DNA from: Euphorbia lathyris
Lineage: Eukaryota; Streptophyta; Magnoliopsida; Malpighiales; Euphorbiaceae
NCBI RefSeq assembly: GCF_963576675.1
Contig: NC_088916.1
Location: 5,285,001 to 5,349,000, forward strand
Direction of reading: 5' to 3'
Length of the DNA: 64,000 bases
The position numbers and the translations under genes are program-made. Positions within the stretch are counted from its first letter, which is position 1; the number at the start of each line of letters is the position of its first letter. The notes below the pieces were generated by a model. It worked only from the letters and a program-made list of their open reading frames with translations. It had not been told where the DNA came from and searched no databases. Below are positions 1 through 11,344 of this stretch, one piece after another.

Positions 1-794
1 TTAAACGTCTCACCTAAAAAAAAAAATCTAAAACTTTTTCCTATAATGTATTATTATTATTATTAAAAAAGTATTATTACAGTATTTGTTTTGAGGGAAT
101 TACAATATTTTTTTTGTTACAAATATTAACAGTGTTTTTAAATTTGTTTTATATAAAAAAAGAATTTTTTTTAATCTAAGCGCCACATTTCAAACATGCA
201 GAGAACCTCTCTTTGTATATTTCTAAATTAAATATTAAATAAATATGAAATGGCATAATTTCTTTATTTCCTTTTTTTTTTCTTATTCATGATAACAAAT
301 TTTTGATGAAAATATATTTTTGTACTGTAATTTAACAATAATATAGTTTTTGACCGTTTTATTCTTACCAAATTAATCCAAAATTTGATCCTTATTTGAT
401 TTTTGTTGATTCAATAAAAAATGAATTAAATTTTAATTTAAAAAAGTTAATAAAATATAAAATTAACGGTTTAGGACCTTTAAAATTTTGGAGCCGCTAC
501 TAGTTAGAGATAGAATTGCTTTTGACGACCGATATTATGGATAAAATTTTACTATTTTAAACGTGACAAGCATGGATGACAACAAGTGTTTTACGTACAG
601 ATACCTGGCAATATCCTACTCTAGTGAGATACCATTACCTTGTATAAAAAGGTATGAGACCAGTATGGATTAAAAAACATTATCCGTAACATGTATGAGA
701 ATAACCCCCGATTATCCATTACCCGGTACCTGCCACATTTTTCAATTTTATATATTAGCTTTAACCACCAAGTTTATTTATTTTTATTAATTAA
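1..794. other. AT-rich intergenic DNA with degraded repeat copy
   Basis: No gene seen. The first ~260 bases (ttaaacgtctcacc..., then the GCCACATTTCAAACATGCAGAGAACCTCTC segment near 181-211) are a degraded copy of a dispersed repeat. The same repeat recurs at about 1.06, 1.42-1.76, 25.9-28.2 and 54.2-54.8 kb. The remainder is simple AT-rich sequence without coding potential. Confidence 0.6.
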
Positions 795-1456
795 GGTTGA
801 TTTAGAATTTTGAATTCAAAATATTTTGTTGAATTTCTTATATTTTTTTTTATGTATAAGAATATCTGTGAATATCCGTGATTTAAATGAGACGGATATG
901 AGATTCACGAAATATACCTGTTAGGACAATGAGACAAATACGAGTAATTAAAAAATAAACAGATAAGAATTTAAAATTGACACTACTTACAGATATTTTA
1001 CCCTTTACCATCCCTAATTACGACTAAAATTATATTAAAAATAGTTTTACGTCTTATCTTTATTAAACATCTCAACTAATAAAAAAAATCTAAAACTTTT
1101 TCTTCTTCTTATTATTATTAATTACGGTTGATTTAGAATTTGAAATATTTTATTAAATTTCTAATATTTTTTCTTTTATATATTGATCCTTAATGGGTAA
1201 GAATACCGGTGGGTATCCGTGATTTAAATGAGACGGATATGAAATTCACAAAATATACTATCCGTTAGAATAATGAGACGAATATGAGTAGTTAAAAAAA
1301 ACGGGTAAGAATTTAGAATTGACACTACTCGTGGATACTCTACCTTTTACCATCCCTAATTACAAGTAAATTTATTTTCCGCTATCCATATTAAAAATAT
1401 TTTTACGTCTTATCCTTTATTAAACGTCTCAACTAATAAAAAAAATCTAAACTCTT
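795..1456 (+). repeat. tandem duplication, ~331-bp unit, two copies
   Basis: The segment starting GGTTGATTTAGAATTT at 795 recurs at 1126. Each copy is followed by the same order of blocks: a GATTTAAATGAGACGGATATGA block, a GACACTACT block, then TTTTACGTCTTATC...TTAAAC and the AATAAAAAAAATCTAAA tail. The copies have diverged. They lie upstream of the IDM1-like gene. Confidence 0.75.
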
Positions 1457-1860
1457 TCTTACACTTTTTTTTTTTGCTAAAAATTCTTACACTATGTCTC
1501 TCTGTATGTTATTATTATTATTATTGTTATTATTATTTTTTGAAATTATTTTTTTTATTACAAATATTTAGAATTTTTTAAATTTGTTTTATTTTAAAAA
1601 TGAATTTTTTAAATCAACCGCCACATTTCTTACATGCAGAGAACCTCTCTTTGTTTTTATCTAAATTTCAATATTAAATAATTCTGAAAAGGCATAATTA
1701 TATTTATTTCCCTCTTTTCTTATTTCTTTTCAAACAAATAGCTGTTTATTTCCTTACTTACTATGTGCCAGTTAGGGCTATTTTGGTCATTACACATATT
1801 TCACTAGATTTATATGCATGTGTTTCAACAGCGTAACGAAGCATTCTCCGGAATTTCTCA
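1457..1860. other. Upstream region of the IDM1-like gene, built from repeat
   Basis: This continues the dispersed repeat, with the CCGCCACATTTCTTACATGC and GCTGTTTATTTCCTTACTTACTATG segments at about 1619-1770 that also occur at 26-28 kb. The proximal promoter of the adjacent gene is therefore partly repeat-derived. No convincing core promoter element was picked out. Confidence 0.45.
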
Positions 1861-1957
1861 CTCAGCCAAACACTCCTTAAATTCAGAAAAATTTCTCACT
1901 CCGACACCAGAACAGTCCGAACGATAACTCTCAAGTTTGAATTTCTCAGCTCAATGA

Positions 1958-2008
1958 GGCTGCCGGAAAGTTGCAGCTCTCTTCCTCGACGAAAGAGATT
2001 TAGTTGAG
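1958..2008 (+). other. Probable 5' coding exon of the IDM1-like gene
   Basis: A clear intron separates this from the main exon: donor GAG|GTAATT at 2009 and acceptor with a T-rich tract ending TGCAG at 2591. Read in the frame of exon 2, the exon gives ...LFLDERDLVE, which joins directly onto VRSEEDGLLGSW, a typical Agenet start. The frame is open back to a TGA at 1955-1957 and has no ATG, so the true initiator is either in an unseen upstream exon or at 2586. The alternative ATG at 1954 is in another frame and stops after 17 codons. Confidence 0.5.
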
Positions 2009-2591
2009 GTAATTTTTTTCTTTGATTTTCATGGTTATTTGAACTTTTTGTTTCGTTATTTTGATTTCCGGTTTCGTTCATGTTTTTAGTTTCAATTTCC
2101 GTAGTTTCATTCTAGTTCTTATACTCTGAAACTTCTTTTCGGTAGTTGCTATTTTGATGATTGGGGATAAAACTGATGTTTGATACATTTCATTGATGTT
2201 TTTGGTTTTAATGGTTATTTTGATTTCCAGTTTCATTGATGTTTTTAGTTTTAATGGTTATTTTGAATTCCAGTTTCATTGATGTCAGTAGCGCTTCTGC
2301 TTTTTGTGTCGGTTTCGTGTCAGTGTCCGTGTCCATTTTGGTATCTAGGCGTTATGTTTTAGGAATAACCTTTCAGTGTCTGTTTCCGTGTCCATACCTG
2401 TTTCCGTGTAACATTGATTGATGTTTTTGGTTTTGATAGTTTTTGCGTTTTATTGGTTACAAAGTTGCGTTTTATTGGTTATTTGAACTTTTCATTGGTT
2501 ATACATAGAAATTCAAGTATGTGAGCCAAGTGCTCCAAATTCAGTTACAGGAGTCAAAATGATAAATTGCTAACTTTTCAAACTAATGCAG
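2009..2591 (+). repeat. Intron 1 with a 43-bp tandem repeat
   Basis: The intron contains a 43-bp unit (TTGATGTTTTTGGTTTTAATGG...) at 2193 and 2236, with a truncated third start at 2279. A related but diverged copy lies near 2030-2090. Otherwise no feature is seen in it. Confidence 0.65.
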
Positions 2592-5500
2592 GTAAGGAGC
2601 GAAGAGGACGGGTTACTGGGCTCCTGGCACAGCGGAGTTATAATTGAAACCCAGTTATTCGATTCTGAGATCGAATATGTTATTAAATACGATCACATGC
2701 TTGTTGAGGATGAATCAGACTATTTTGAAGAAACTTTGAGGGTTTATGAGAATGAAGTTTCTAATCTTCGTGGGCGCATAAGGCCAGTTCCTCCTCCCGT
2801 TGACATCGTAAATGGGGATATCTGTTATGGAAGGTGCGTGGATGTGCATTATAACGACTGTTGGTGGGAAGGTGTGATTTTTGACTGTGAAGATGGCTCC
2901 GGGAGGAATGTATTTTTTCCGGAGTTGGCGGATGAAATGCTGACTCCGGTTGCTAATACGAGGATTAGTCAAGATTGGAATGATGTTAGTGGGTTGTGGA
3001 AGAATCGTGGGAAATGGTTTTTCTTGGAATCGCTTGAGCAACTTGAAGATGCTAATTGTTTTCATTTTAAGCCAAAGGAATTCTGGTTAGAATTGAGACA
3101 GAAAGACAAATTTCAGAAACTCGGTGACTGGACTTGCGATGATAAAGAATTATGGAACATTTTGGTGTTGGAAACATTTGGTGATAAACTTAAACATTTT
3201 ATGGGTCGTATTTCAAATCTAACACACCTTCCGGAGTTACAAGGGTTGGTAGAGTCTGCTAATTTTATTAATGTGCAGACACGTCAACCAGATGTATCCG
3301 TCTGTCAAGAAGCAGCAAGTGTTTTGCCTCATGTATCCGTATGTCAAGAAGCAGTAAGTGTTTTGCCTCAGGATTTATCAGCTGTACCTGGAAAGCAGAA
3401 TGAGAAATTTGATACTCATTCTTCAGACAAGGTGGGAGTTGTTTCTAGTTCAGGTGGAAATAATATAAGTGGAGAGTGGAAGCCTTCGAATTCCAAGAAA
3501 AACAATTGGCTACCTGCTGGCTCGGACATGGTTACTGGAGCTGAATTTTGCCCAGATGCTATTACTAAATATTTACAGAAAAAGAAGAAGCATGAAGTTT
3601 CTTGTATCGTTGATGTTAGGAAACATCTTCTACATCTACGGTGGAAAATCGAGTACTTAAAGCAAGAACAGACTCGATTACGTTACACTTCTCCTGATGG
3701 GAAAGCGTACTATGCTCTTCGTCAAGTCTGTTTGTTTTTGAATGATCATGGAAAAAGAAATTCTTCGATCACTCAAGATGAGAAAGGAGGTCCATTAAGT
3801 TGCTCTGATGATTCACCATCCCCTCTTTCTGAGGAGCTACCAGAGAATCAGGTTCCTCCGGTTTCTTCTAATCCTAATCTAGTTTATATCGAACCCGAAT
3901 ACTGCCCAGAAGCAGCTCTAGAGTGGTACACAAAGTCACCAAGCATGGTTAAGAAAAGAAAAGGTTTTACGGAAATGACATGGAGAGCAAAGAAGCATCT
4001 TTCAGCTGTGGGATGGAAATTTAAGCGAGTTGACCATTCTGGCAGGCTTGAATTGCGCTATATTTCACCAGAAGGGAAAATTCATAATTCACTTCGGGCG
4101 GCCTGCATGGCTTCTATTGGAACTTCTGCTTCTACAAGTAGACGTCGGGAGGCAGTAAGCAAGGTTCAGGCAGATGCAGCCTGTCAGAGAAGTTCTTTGA
4201 GAATATTGAAATCCAGGAAAAGAAAGAAAAGATTACAATCATCTTCTTTAGATAAACAATTAGACATTTCAGATGCTCGGAAAACCAGAAGCCGTGTTCT
4301 TAGAACAAGGAAAAGAGTGAAACAGGTTGCAGATCCTGATCCCTCAGATGAGAAGCCTCTAACAGTCCTGTCTTGGTTGATAGACAATAATATTGTCTTA
4401 CCAAGAGCAAAAGTACATTTCTATAGCGGAAGCGACACCCATTCAACTGCTGGAGGTCGTATAACTCGAGAGGGAATCCAGTGCAATTGCTGTTGCGAGG
4501 TATATAATCTTCGTGGCTTTAAATTTCATGTCAGTGGCGACTACGACAGTCCGGCTGCCAACATATTTTTGGAAGATGGAAGGTCTTTGTTAGATTGCCA
4601 GAAGAAACTTATACACAAAGAGATGGAAAAATTTGTGGAAAAACCGGTTCGAAATTTAAAAGGCAGTCCGGATCATGATTTAAATGATGATATATGTTCA
4701 ATTTGTCAGGATGGCGGGGCTCTTTTATTATGTGATGGGTGTCCTTCATCATTCCATAACAGTTGCATTGGTTTGGTGGTAAGTCATATATTTTGTATTC
4801 AATTTTAAGAGTTGTATGTTTGATATATAATGTTTGACAACTTCCTTTCTTTTTACATTAATTATCTTTTTGCGCTTCTATAGGATATTCCAAAAAAAGA
4901 AGAAGAATGGTTCTGCCCATCATGCTGTTGTAAAATTTGTGGCCATAATAAACTGAAAGTAGACACTGAATTTTCAATCGAAGATGCTGCTGCTCTGAAC
5001 TGTACTCAGTGCAAGAAAAAATGTTGGTGAACTTAATATACTTTTGGTCTATCTTGCAAGTTGCAACAATCTAATTTACTTCACTAATTGTTTGAATTGT
5101 CTTTTACATGCCTTCTGTCTATTTGGTACAGATCATATTTGGTGCATTCGGAATAAGGGAGACCCCTCCTTAAAAATGACTACAAGAGAAAATTGGTATT
5201 GTACCAAAAAGTGCAAAGAGGTAACTACAGATATAGTATTCGTTTTCTGTATACATTTGGGTCTAAGAAAATTTGCTTAATCTTACATCACCCGCACCAT
5301 TGATAGTTTTCTGTAGGGCTAAACATTGATGCTAAAATATTGCAGATCTTTTCGGGTCTGAATGAGCTTCTAGGAAAACCAATTCCAGCGGGTTCAGACA
5401 ACCTTACTTGGACATTGTTAAAACTGAATCACTCGGACAGTCATAAGCTTGATGCTTTTAATGATGAAGCCTGGATAGAGAACTGCAGCAAACTCAATAT

Positions 5501-6505
5501 GGCAGTGGACATGATGCATGAATGCTTTGAGCCTGTTAAAGACCCTTACAGCAAGAGAGATCTTCTTAGGGATGTTATTTTCAATAGAAGGTAAGAATAA
5601 GTTTTGTTGTAACATTGTGAACTTTGTTTTTATGCTACCTTCAACGTATCCACTGTCACGAACTATGTAATGTAGTCACCAATTACCGACACAGGTGAAA
5701 TTACTGTCAGTTGCTTAATAGATACTTGACCAGCTCTTGATCATGAGTTATTTAAGGATAATTAGAAACAAATTTAGCTGTTGAAACTTTTGTCATATCA
5801 TTTGCTGACTAATTGAAATATTTGTCCCTTGTTACCAATGATTGAGCTTCCATTTCTTTGTTTGCTTTTAAATCTTTGGAGTATGATGCTAAATTTAATT
5901 CTTGTTACTTCAACTTTTGCAGGGCAAACCTCAAACGTCTGAATTTTGAAGGATTTTATACAATAGTTCTGCAGAAAGAAGATGAATTTATTTCCGTGGC
6001 TACTATTAGGTAGAGAAAAATTAAACCTGAGCAAAATCAAGGATCTATTGACCTTCTTTGCTTTTCCGTTTGCTGAATGATATAATAATAACTAAATGTT
6101 CTTTTCTTGTTCAAGGGTCTGGGACAAGTTGGCAGAATTACCGCTCGTGGCTACTAGATTGGAGTATCGTCGAGTTGGAATGTGTCGCAAACTAATGAAT
6201 GTATTGGAAAAGGTACCTTTTTGTTTGAGTTGGCTTGAGTAGAGATGTTCTCTAATAGAAGATGATTTGGATAAGGTTTGTAACTGATTTCTTTTATATT
6301 TTGTTTTCTTCAGAAGCTCATGGAATTAGGAATTGAGAGAATCGTTTTGCCTGCTGTTTCTTCTGTGTTGAATACATGGACTGGTCCATTTGGTTTTTCC
6401 GAAATGATGGACTCCGAGAAATTAGCGTTAGTAGACCACATTTTCTTGAATTTTCAGGGAACTGTCATGTGTCACAAGAAACTGATGCAAATCCCATTCT
6501 GCTGA
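2586..6505 (+). CDS. IDM1-like PHD-finger/GNAT histone acetyltransferase, 7 visible exons
   Basis: Joined exons 2586-4778, 4884-5022, 5132-5220, 5346-5590, 5923-6009, 6116-6212 and 6314-6505 keep one frame of about 1,013 residues, all with GT-AG introns. Domain order: two Agenet-like segments (~1-150, VRSEEDGLLGSW); two related DUF7028/MBD-like modules (~315-385 and ~437-510, with FCPDA/YCPEA and RYxSPxGK); a TPL-binding-type domain (~622-650, ITREGIQCNCC); a PHD finger (~703, ICSICQDGGALLLCDGCPS) continuing through exons 2-3 with CTQC...YHIWC; then a GNAT domain (exons 4-7) with the acetyl-CoA loop YRRVGMCRKL and the TGPFGFSEM C-terminal strand. The family includes Arabidopsis IDM1, a nuclear H3 acetyltransferase that promotes active DNA demethylation. 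The ATG at 2586 straddles a strong acceptor and may not be the true start. The stop at 6503 may reflect a frameshift. Paralogue identity is unresolved. Confidence 0.88.
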
Positions 6506-7361
6506 ACCATGCCCATCAAAAGGTCTATTTCAAATGCACCAAATTCAGACTGGAACTTCCGAGCAAGGTCAAGCTAAGTATGTGTTGTCTTTTCTTTAAA
6601 TTCCCAAATAGGGAAGATCTTAATTTAAAATTTGCATAGAATTAGTAAGATCAATCACAGGTCATTAAATGAGTGCCTATAGACTTTCCATATATGATGA
6701 GAATTATTTATGCTAGTGTGCATTACATGTTATCAAATTCATGAAATTAGAGCTTACAAAAATTGGGAATTTTGGTTGAACAATGGTATTTCAACTTGAA
6801 TTTGTTCAAAGATCGCTGCATCTGTTGCGAGTCTAGCTATCAGTCCACTGACTTGGGTTCATTGGTTTTCGGGTCTAGTAGTTCAACGGTTATTTAGTCT
6901 ATGCTCCATCCAGTTGGTTATGCCGCAGATGGATTGATTGGTTGCTTTTGAGGCACAATGGGGTTGCATAATGGTGCTTAGTACTGGCTTATTCAGCACT
7001 TTGGGGTTCAGCACGTTGGTTTGTTTTCGATGAAAGAGTCAAGCATATTCTTTATTAGTACGTAGTAAAATTGTTTTCAACTAAACAAGTCATAGCGTAA
7101 ACATTGAGCTTGCTTAAGCACAACGGTGACCCGGGCAGAATCCCACTGAACTGACCTGAACCCGAGACACAAAAGAGTTCTTATATTTATGTACTAACCT
7201 CTTTTAATCTACCAGTGTTACTGCAGTAAAGAGTAGAAGTCGCGCTGAAGCTATTGGGCTCATAGTTTCGGTATCTTTCGCTTCTATTTACTCTCTAGTT
7301 CTTGTATACAATTAGCATATACTTCTTAATTCATTATCTGATTGCTGTTTATTGTCAACAG
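6506..7361 (+). other. 3' intron or 3' UTR region of the IDM1-like gene
   Basis: After the TGA, an alternative frame stays open to 6522, ends at a phase-0 donor AAAAG|GTCTAT, and would fit the next exon at 7362. The rest is non-coding with no recognised element. Confidence 0.4.
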
Positions 7362-7559
7362 TTGATAGGTGAAGCGGGACCTTGTGCGGACAAAGTTAAC
7401 AAAGATTGCTCGGTTGACGAATCCAATGGAGAGAAAGAACCGAGGGAGAATAATATCACTAATGATGTTAACATGGAAATCGCAGAAGACAGTCCAGTAA
7501 AATGTGAGCGTAATGAAAGATTGAGATACCATTATAAAAGGAGGAGATTAGTTCCATGA
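7362..7559 (+). CDS. Probable C-terminal exon of the IDM1-like gene
   Basis: An open stretch follows a good acceptor (TTATTGTCAACAG). It encodes about 65 residues, starting LIGEAGPCADK, acidic in the middle and ending in a basic RYHYKRRRLVP before TGA. It is not a recognised domain, but its position just before apparent 3' UTR suggests the terminal exon of the upstream gene. It cannot be joined to the GNAT exon without passing the TGA at 6503 unless one base has been lost upstream or splicing is alternative. Confidence 0.4.
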   Translation: MIGEAGPCADKVNKDCSVDESNGEKEPRENNITNDVNMEIAEDSPVKCERNERLRYHYKRRRLVP

Positions 7560-7727
7560 TATGTTATTTTTTGTTTTGGTTATCTGCAAGTGTAGTATTT
7601 ATTGTATCACAGAATTTTGTATTTCTTAGGATTATTCAATCAATTACCCTCAGTTTTGGAAATCCTATTAAAGCCCTGTTCTTTAGCATTCAGTAATAAC
7701 TCTAGTTCTTATGCAACACCCTCAACT

Positions 7728-8140
7728 CTCAAAAACATCACATACAGCCCCTTACACTCCTATGTTCGGTCAAAATATTGACCAGTGTAGAAAACGCGTT
7801 TGACTGTTGACCACACCAATGCCATGTGTCATTTTTTATTAAATTTTTCCATTGAGAGCTCTCCTCAGCGAGCAAGCCCATTTGTGCTCCCAGAGATGGA
7901 TTTCGATCAAAATTCTTATGACAGAATGGAAAATTTTAATAAAAAAGTGACACGTGACATTGGTGTGGTCAACAGTCAAGCGCGTTTTCTACACGGTCAA
8001 TATTTTGACCGAACATAGGGGTGTAAGGGCTATATGTGATGTTTTTGGAGAGTTGAGGGGGTTGAGAGGTTATCCCCTAAGTTGAGGGGGCCAGGTGAAA
8101 AAAAGTTACAAGTTTAGGGGGCTGGGTGCCTATTAAGCCT
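7728..8140. mobile_element. Foldback MITE with long inverted arms
   Basis: The arm CTCAACTCTCAAAAACATCACATA...GGTCAAAATATTGACC (about 7730-7830) returns inverted at about 7960-8070, covering roughly 110 bp with few mismatches. The right side extends further (AAGTTGAGGGGG...) than the left. The short loop has no convincing gene. The termini and TSD are not certain. Confidence 0.75.
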
Positions 8141-9320
8141 TTCTTTAAAAACGTTTAAAAAATGGTATCAATTTAGGCATCGAGACGGATTGGACACATC
8201 ATTCCTATTACTCCATTAAATTCTCCCTTCACATGCAATTGGCAGAACTTAACGGAGTAATATCAATAACTTGCCTATTTTGATACCTTATCCTTTTAAT
8301 AAAAAAGTGGTACAATTTTGAGTTTTATCTCAATGAGGCCACTCTTGCGATTTCAATGGTTAAAATATATCGAATAATGCTACGACTAATACGTGAGCAT
8401 GAATTAACTCAGATTTCATGTATTGTTTCGATCAAATATCTGAGTTGACTCATGTTGATGTGTCACTCATATCATCATTCTGATCCATTTTAATCATTGA
8501 AATCGTCGGAATGACTTAATTGAGACAAAACTTATTAACCCTCAAAGTGGTGTATAGTTTGAGAATGAACATTATTTTGGTTTTTATCTCAGCTTACGGA
8601 AATGTCGGTAACATCATCTCCCATTTATGGGGTAAAAAATAATAATAACAACAATACAAATAAATTATAAAGGTGTTCGCTACGGTTACTTTGTTTTTTA
8701 CAAAGTATCGTTACTTGGTGTGGTTTCCACCATTTGATTAATTTTATGCTCTATCATCCAATGGTGAAAACCACATTATCAATGCTGCCAATTTTGATTT
8801 AATTTTAGTTTTGGGGATTTCAATTTAGGCTTAAGAAGAAAGAGGAATTGAGGAAGAAGAACTAAAGAGATTAAAAAGAGTAAGAGAGACCAATGATTTG
8901 TTTTAGGACCTATTTAGTTTTACATTTAAATATTTACTTTTTATTTCTTTTTATTTTTGTTGTAAACAAAACGACGTAGTTCTAATTAAATAAAACGACG
9001 TCGTTTTGCTTTAAAACATAATTAAAAAAATAAAAAGAAAATATTAAATTTAAAACCATTCTCCATCCTCAATTATAGAACCAGTAAACACTAAATCTCG
9101 TTGGTGAAGGGGGGAAAAGCTCTAAAACTTCAAAATTAATACCTGAATTTTTTTTAAAAACATACAAATGTCAGTGGGGCAACTGCCCTCAATGCCCCCC
9201 AAACGCCCCTGCATTTATGGCTGCCCTCATATCAAAATATTGTCTCAAATATTTATGTTTAATAATAATATTTTAATTATATGAATGTGTTTTTTTGACA
9301 ATTCAATTGGTAGTCTGTGT
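8141..9320. other. Intergenic, with a degraded foldback at 8305-8570
   Basis: Around 8305-8370 the sequence AGTTTTATCTCAATGAGGCC...GATTTCAATGGTTAAAAT returns inverted at about 8490-8570 (ATTTTAATCATTGAAATCG...). A second short near-palindromic stretch (GTGGTTTCCACCATTTG / CCAATGGTGAAAACCAC) lies at about 8730-8775. No coding region was seen. Confidence 0.5.
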
Positions 9321-9337
9321 TTCCGCCATGGAAGATA

Positions 9338-9875
9338 TCTGTAACTACTCCAAAATGTTAAAAGTGTATCAGAAGTAATTTTACTCCTAACGTCTAAAAT
9401 GGTGTGCAATTTTACCCTTAAAACTTGTAGCCAAGAGCAATTTTACCTCTAACATTGATTTGAGTCAATTTCAAACACTATTATAAAATACAGATATTTT
9501 TGTTCCTTATATTGCACCAGTTACATATCAATTCGTTTAAAAAAAAGGATTTCATGTTTTTTGTAATTTAATAATTTTTTTTATCTAATTCGTACAAAAG
9601 ACAATATATTTTTTATTTATTTTTTTTCACATCCCAACATATGGTTGTGATTTGTTACTGATAAAATGACGCACAGGTGAAGTGTAGATGACAAGATTCA
9701 TGACCGAGAAGATAGTTTGATGAATTAATTTTCAAATTGACCAAATTTATCAATGCTAGGGGTAAAATTGCTCTTGGTTTATAATGTTAGGGGTAAAATT
9801 GCGTCATTTTAGACGTTAAGAGTAAAATTACTTCTGGCCCAAAATGTTAGGGGTATTTTTGCACCCAACCCTGAA
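9338..9875. mobile_element. TIR MITE of the 'AGGGGTAAAATT' family
   Basis: The left arm (AAAGTGTATCAGAAGTAATTTTACTCCTAACG..., 9358-9450) is matched inverted by the right arm (AATGCTAGGGGTAAAATTGCTCTTGG...AAGAGTAAAATTACTTCTGG, about 9751-9838). A partial relative lies at 22,083-22,395 and shares the interior segment GGATTTCATGTTTTTTGTAATTTAATAA. Confidence 0.7.
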
Positions 9876-10257
9876 TACAATGCGACTTTTAAACATATTA
9901 CATGATCCCTCAACGTGATATTAAATATACTAAATCAAAACTCATACTAAATATTTCTAAATATTACCATATCCTCAGTATTTTTAAAAGTCATCATTAA
10001 CATGGATACATAGTACATAATCGACACTAATCCAATTAAGTTAACACGATTATTATACGAAAGTTTTTGGATTGGATTTGCTGTTAGAAAATGATGTTTT
10101 TCCAAAAAGCAGAGATTCTTTGCTTTTGTAAGATGCTACTTTTCAGGTGTAAAAGGCAAACAGCAGCTCCCTAACCAAACATCTAAAACTCTCCTATTTG
10201 AAGTGAAAAGACAAACATGAGTATGAAAAGTAGCAACCAAACACCCCCTTAATCCAT
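9876..10257. other. Intergenic, no feature seen
   Basis: Non-coding AT-rich sequence. I see no gene, repeat or regulatory element that can be supported. Confidence 0.5.
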
Positions 10258-10395
10258 GTCATATCAGGGAAACATTTATTTTACCATCAACTTCAATTTG
10301 TCTTAATAAAATCATTCAAACTTTTTCTTAATAAAGTCACTCCGACGACTTCAAGCGCAAAAAGATACCGAAAAAGTGACGTGTTAGGGACTCGT
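10258..10395 (+). repeat. Left copy of a widely spaced inverted repeat
   Basis: The segment with AATAAAGTCACTCCGACGACTTCAAGCGCAAAAAGATACCG is matched in reverse orientation at about 16,622-16,765 (CGGTGTCTTTTGCGTTTGAAGTCGCTGGAGTGACTTTATT). Similarity extends over roughly 130 bp. The two may be long TIRs of one 6.5-kb element or two oppositely inserted MITEs. Confidence 0.65.
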
Positions 10396-10976
10396 TATCA
10401 AAATCAAACGAAGTGCAACAAAAAAGCTACCGTTTAAAAATTTCTAGAATCCGTTCGATCGTGTTTGATTGCCATGGATTAAATCTTGAAACATTTTCTA
10501 TAAAGGATTAGAACTTACGGGTTATAGAGATGGCTGAAGAAATCCACAAGTAGAATGAATGTCTCCGGAGACACATACACCAACGCTTTTGAGATGAGTC
10601 GGTGCTAGCCGAACAAGAACGATTGGCTAAATAGAGCAAGGGGCTGCTCTAGTCTATGTTGGCCAAAATTTTGATGTTAGTGGCTAGGTTAGGATTGATT
10701 CATTTAGGAGCGTTTATATACTTTCTCAAATTAGGGTTAATGATTCCGTTAATTCAAACTGGCCCTCAATTAGTTCAATCACATAAATAAATCCCCAAGA
10801 GAATTTATTTAATTCAATTGGCATCAATTAGTCAATTAAAATAACTAATCTTTATAATTAAGGCCCTTCAATAATTTAATTGAATTATCAGTTCTATTAA
10901 TAAATTACCCAATGTAATCTAATTGATTAATCGGTTAATTAATTACATTATGAAGTTTATTAATTAATGTTATGTT
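10396..10976. other. Non-coding, possible retroelement remnant
   Basis: No ORF. The sequence holds short AATTAATT/TTAATTAA-rich stretches that resemble those at 13,960-14,040 and 15,570-15,600. It may be one side of an older element split by the copia insertion that follows. The assignment is tentative. Confidence 0.3.
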
Positions 10977-11205
10977 CATAATGTTCTTGTTTTCCTACTC
11001 CGGTGATAAAGAGTCTACACACGGTTTGAGTTCGCTTTTGTAATCTGTTGTATCCTGAGAAGCGACCGTCAATAGCGACGACATCTGTCTTAAGAAAACT
11101 GCTAATATAGGTATCAGATTTGTCTAACTTTTTCATTTTTAATTTCTAATTTTATTGTTCATATGTTTTTCTGTGTTCGTTTTGTTTTTTTGGTTAATCA
11201 TATCT
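10977..11205 (+). repeat. 5' LTR end/leader of a deleted copia element
   Basis: About 225 bp starting CATAATGTTCTTGTTTTCCTACTCC is repeated directly at 13,735-13,955. The LTR portion ends near 11,107 (CTGCTAATA) and is followed by GGTATCAGAT, which resembles a Met-tRNA primer-binding site. The 5' part of this LTR is missing relative to the 3' copy. Confidence 0.6.
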
Positions 11206-11344
11206 AACATTCTTAAAACAGATTAATTATTTTGTAATTTCCAAAAATACAAGGCAAAAGAATAAGGTAATAATTTGCTTTTGGTTTTTCGACTCAGAGA
11301 ATATATATTACATTTTTGTGTTTGACGAAGGGCTTGGAAATATA
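11206..11344. other. Copia leader sequence, non-coding
   Basis: A short stretch between the copia 5' repeat and the nested foldback element. No coding region seen. Confidence 0.35.

Noticed and set aside
2715..3065. 116-codon minus-strand ORF
   Set aside because: Antisense shadow of the Agenet-coding exon; no splice or family support.
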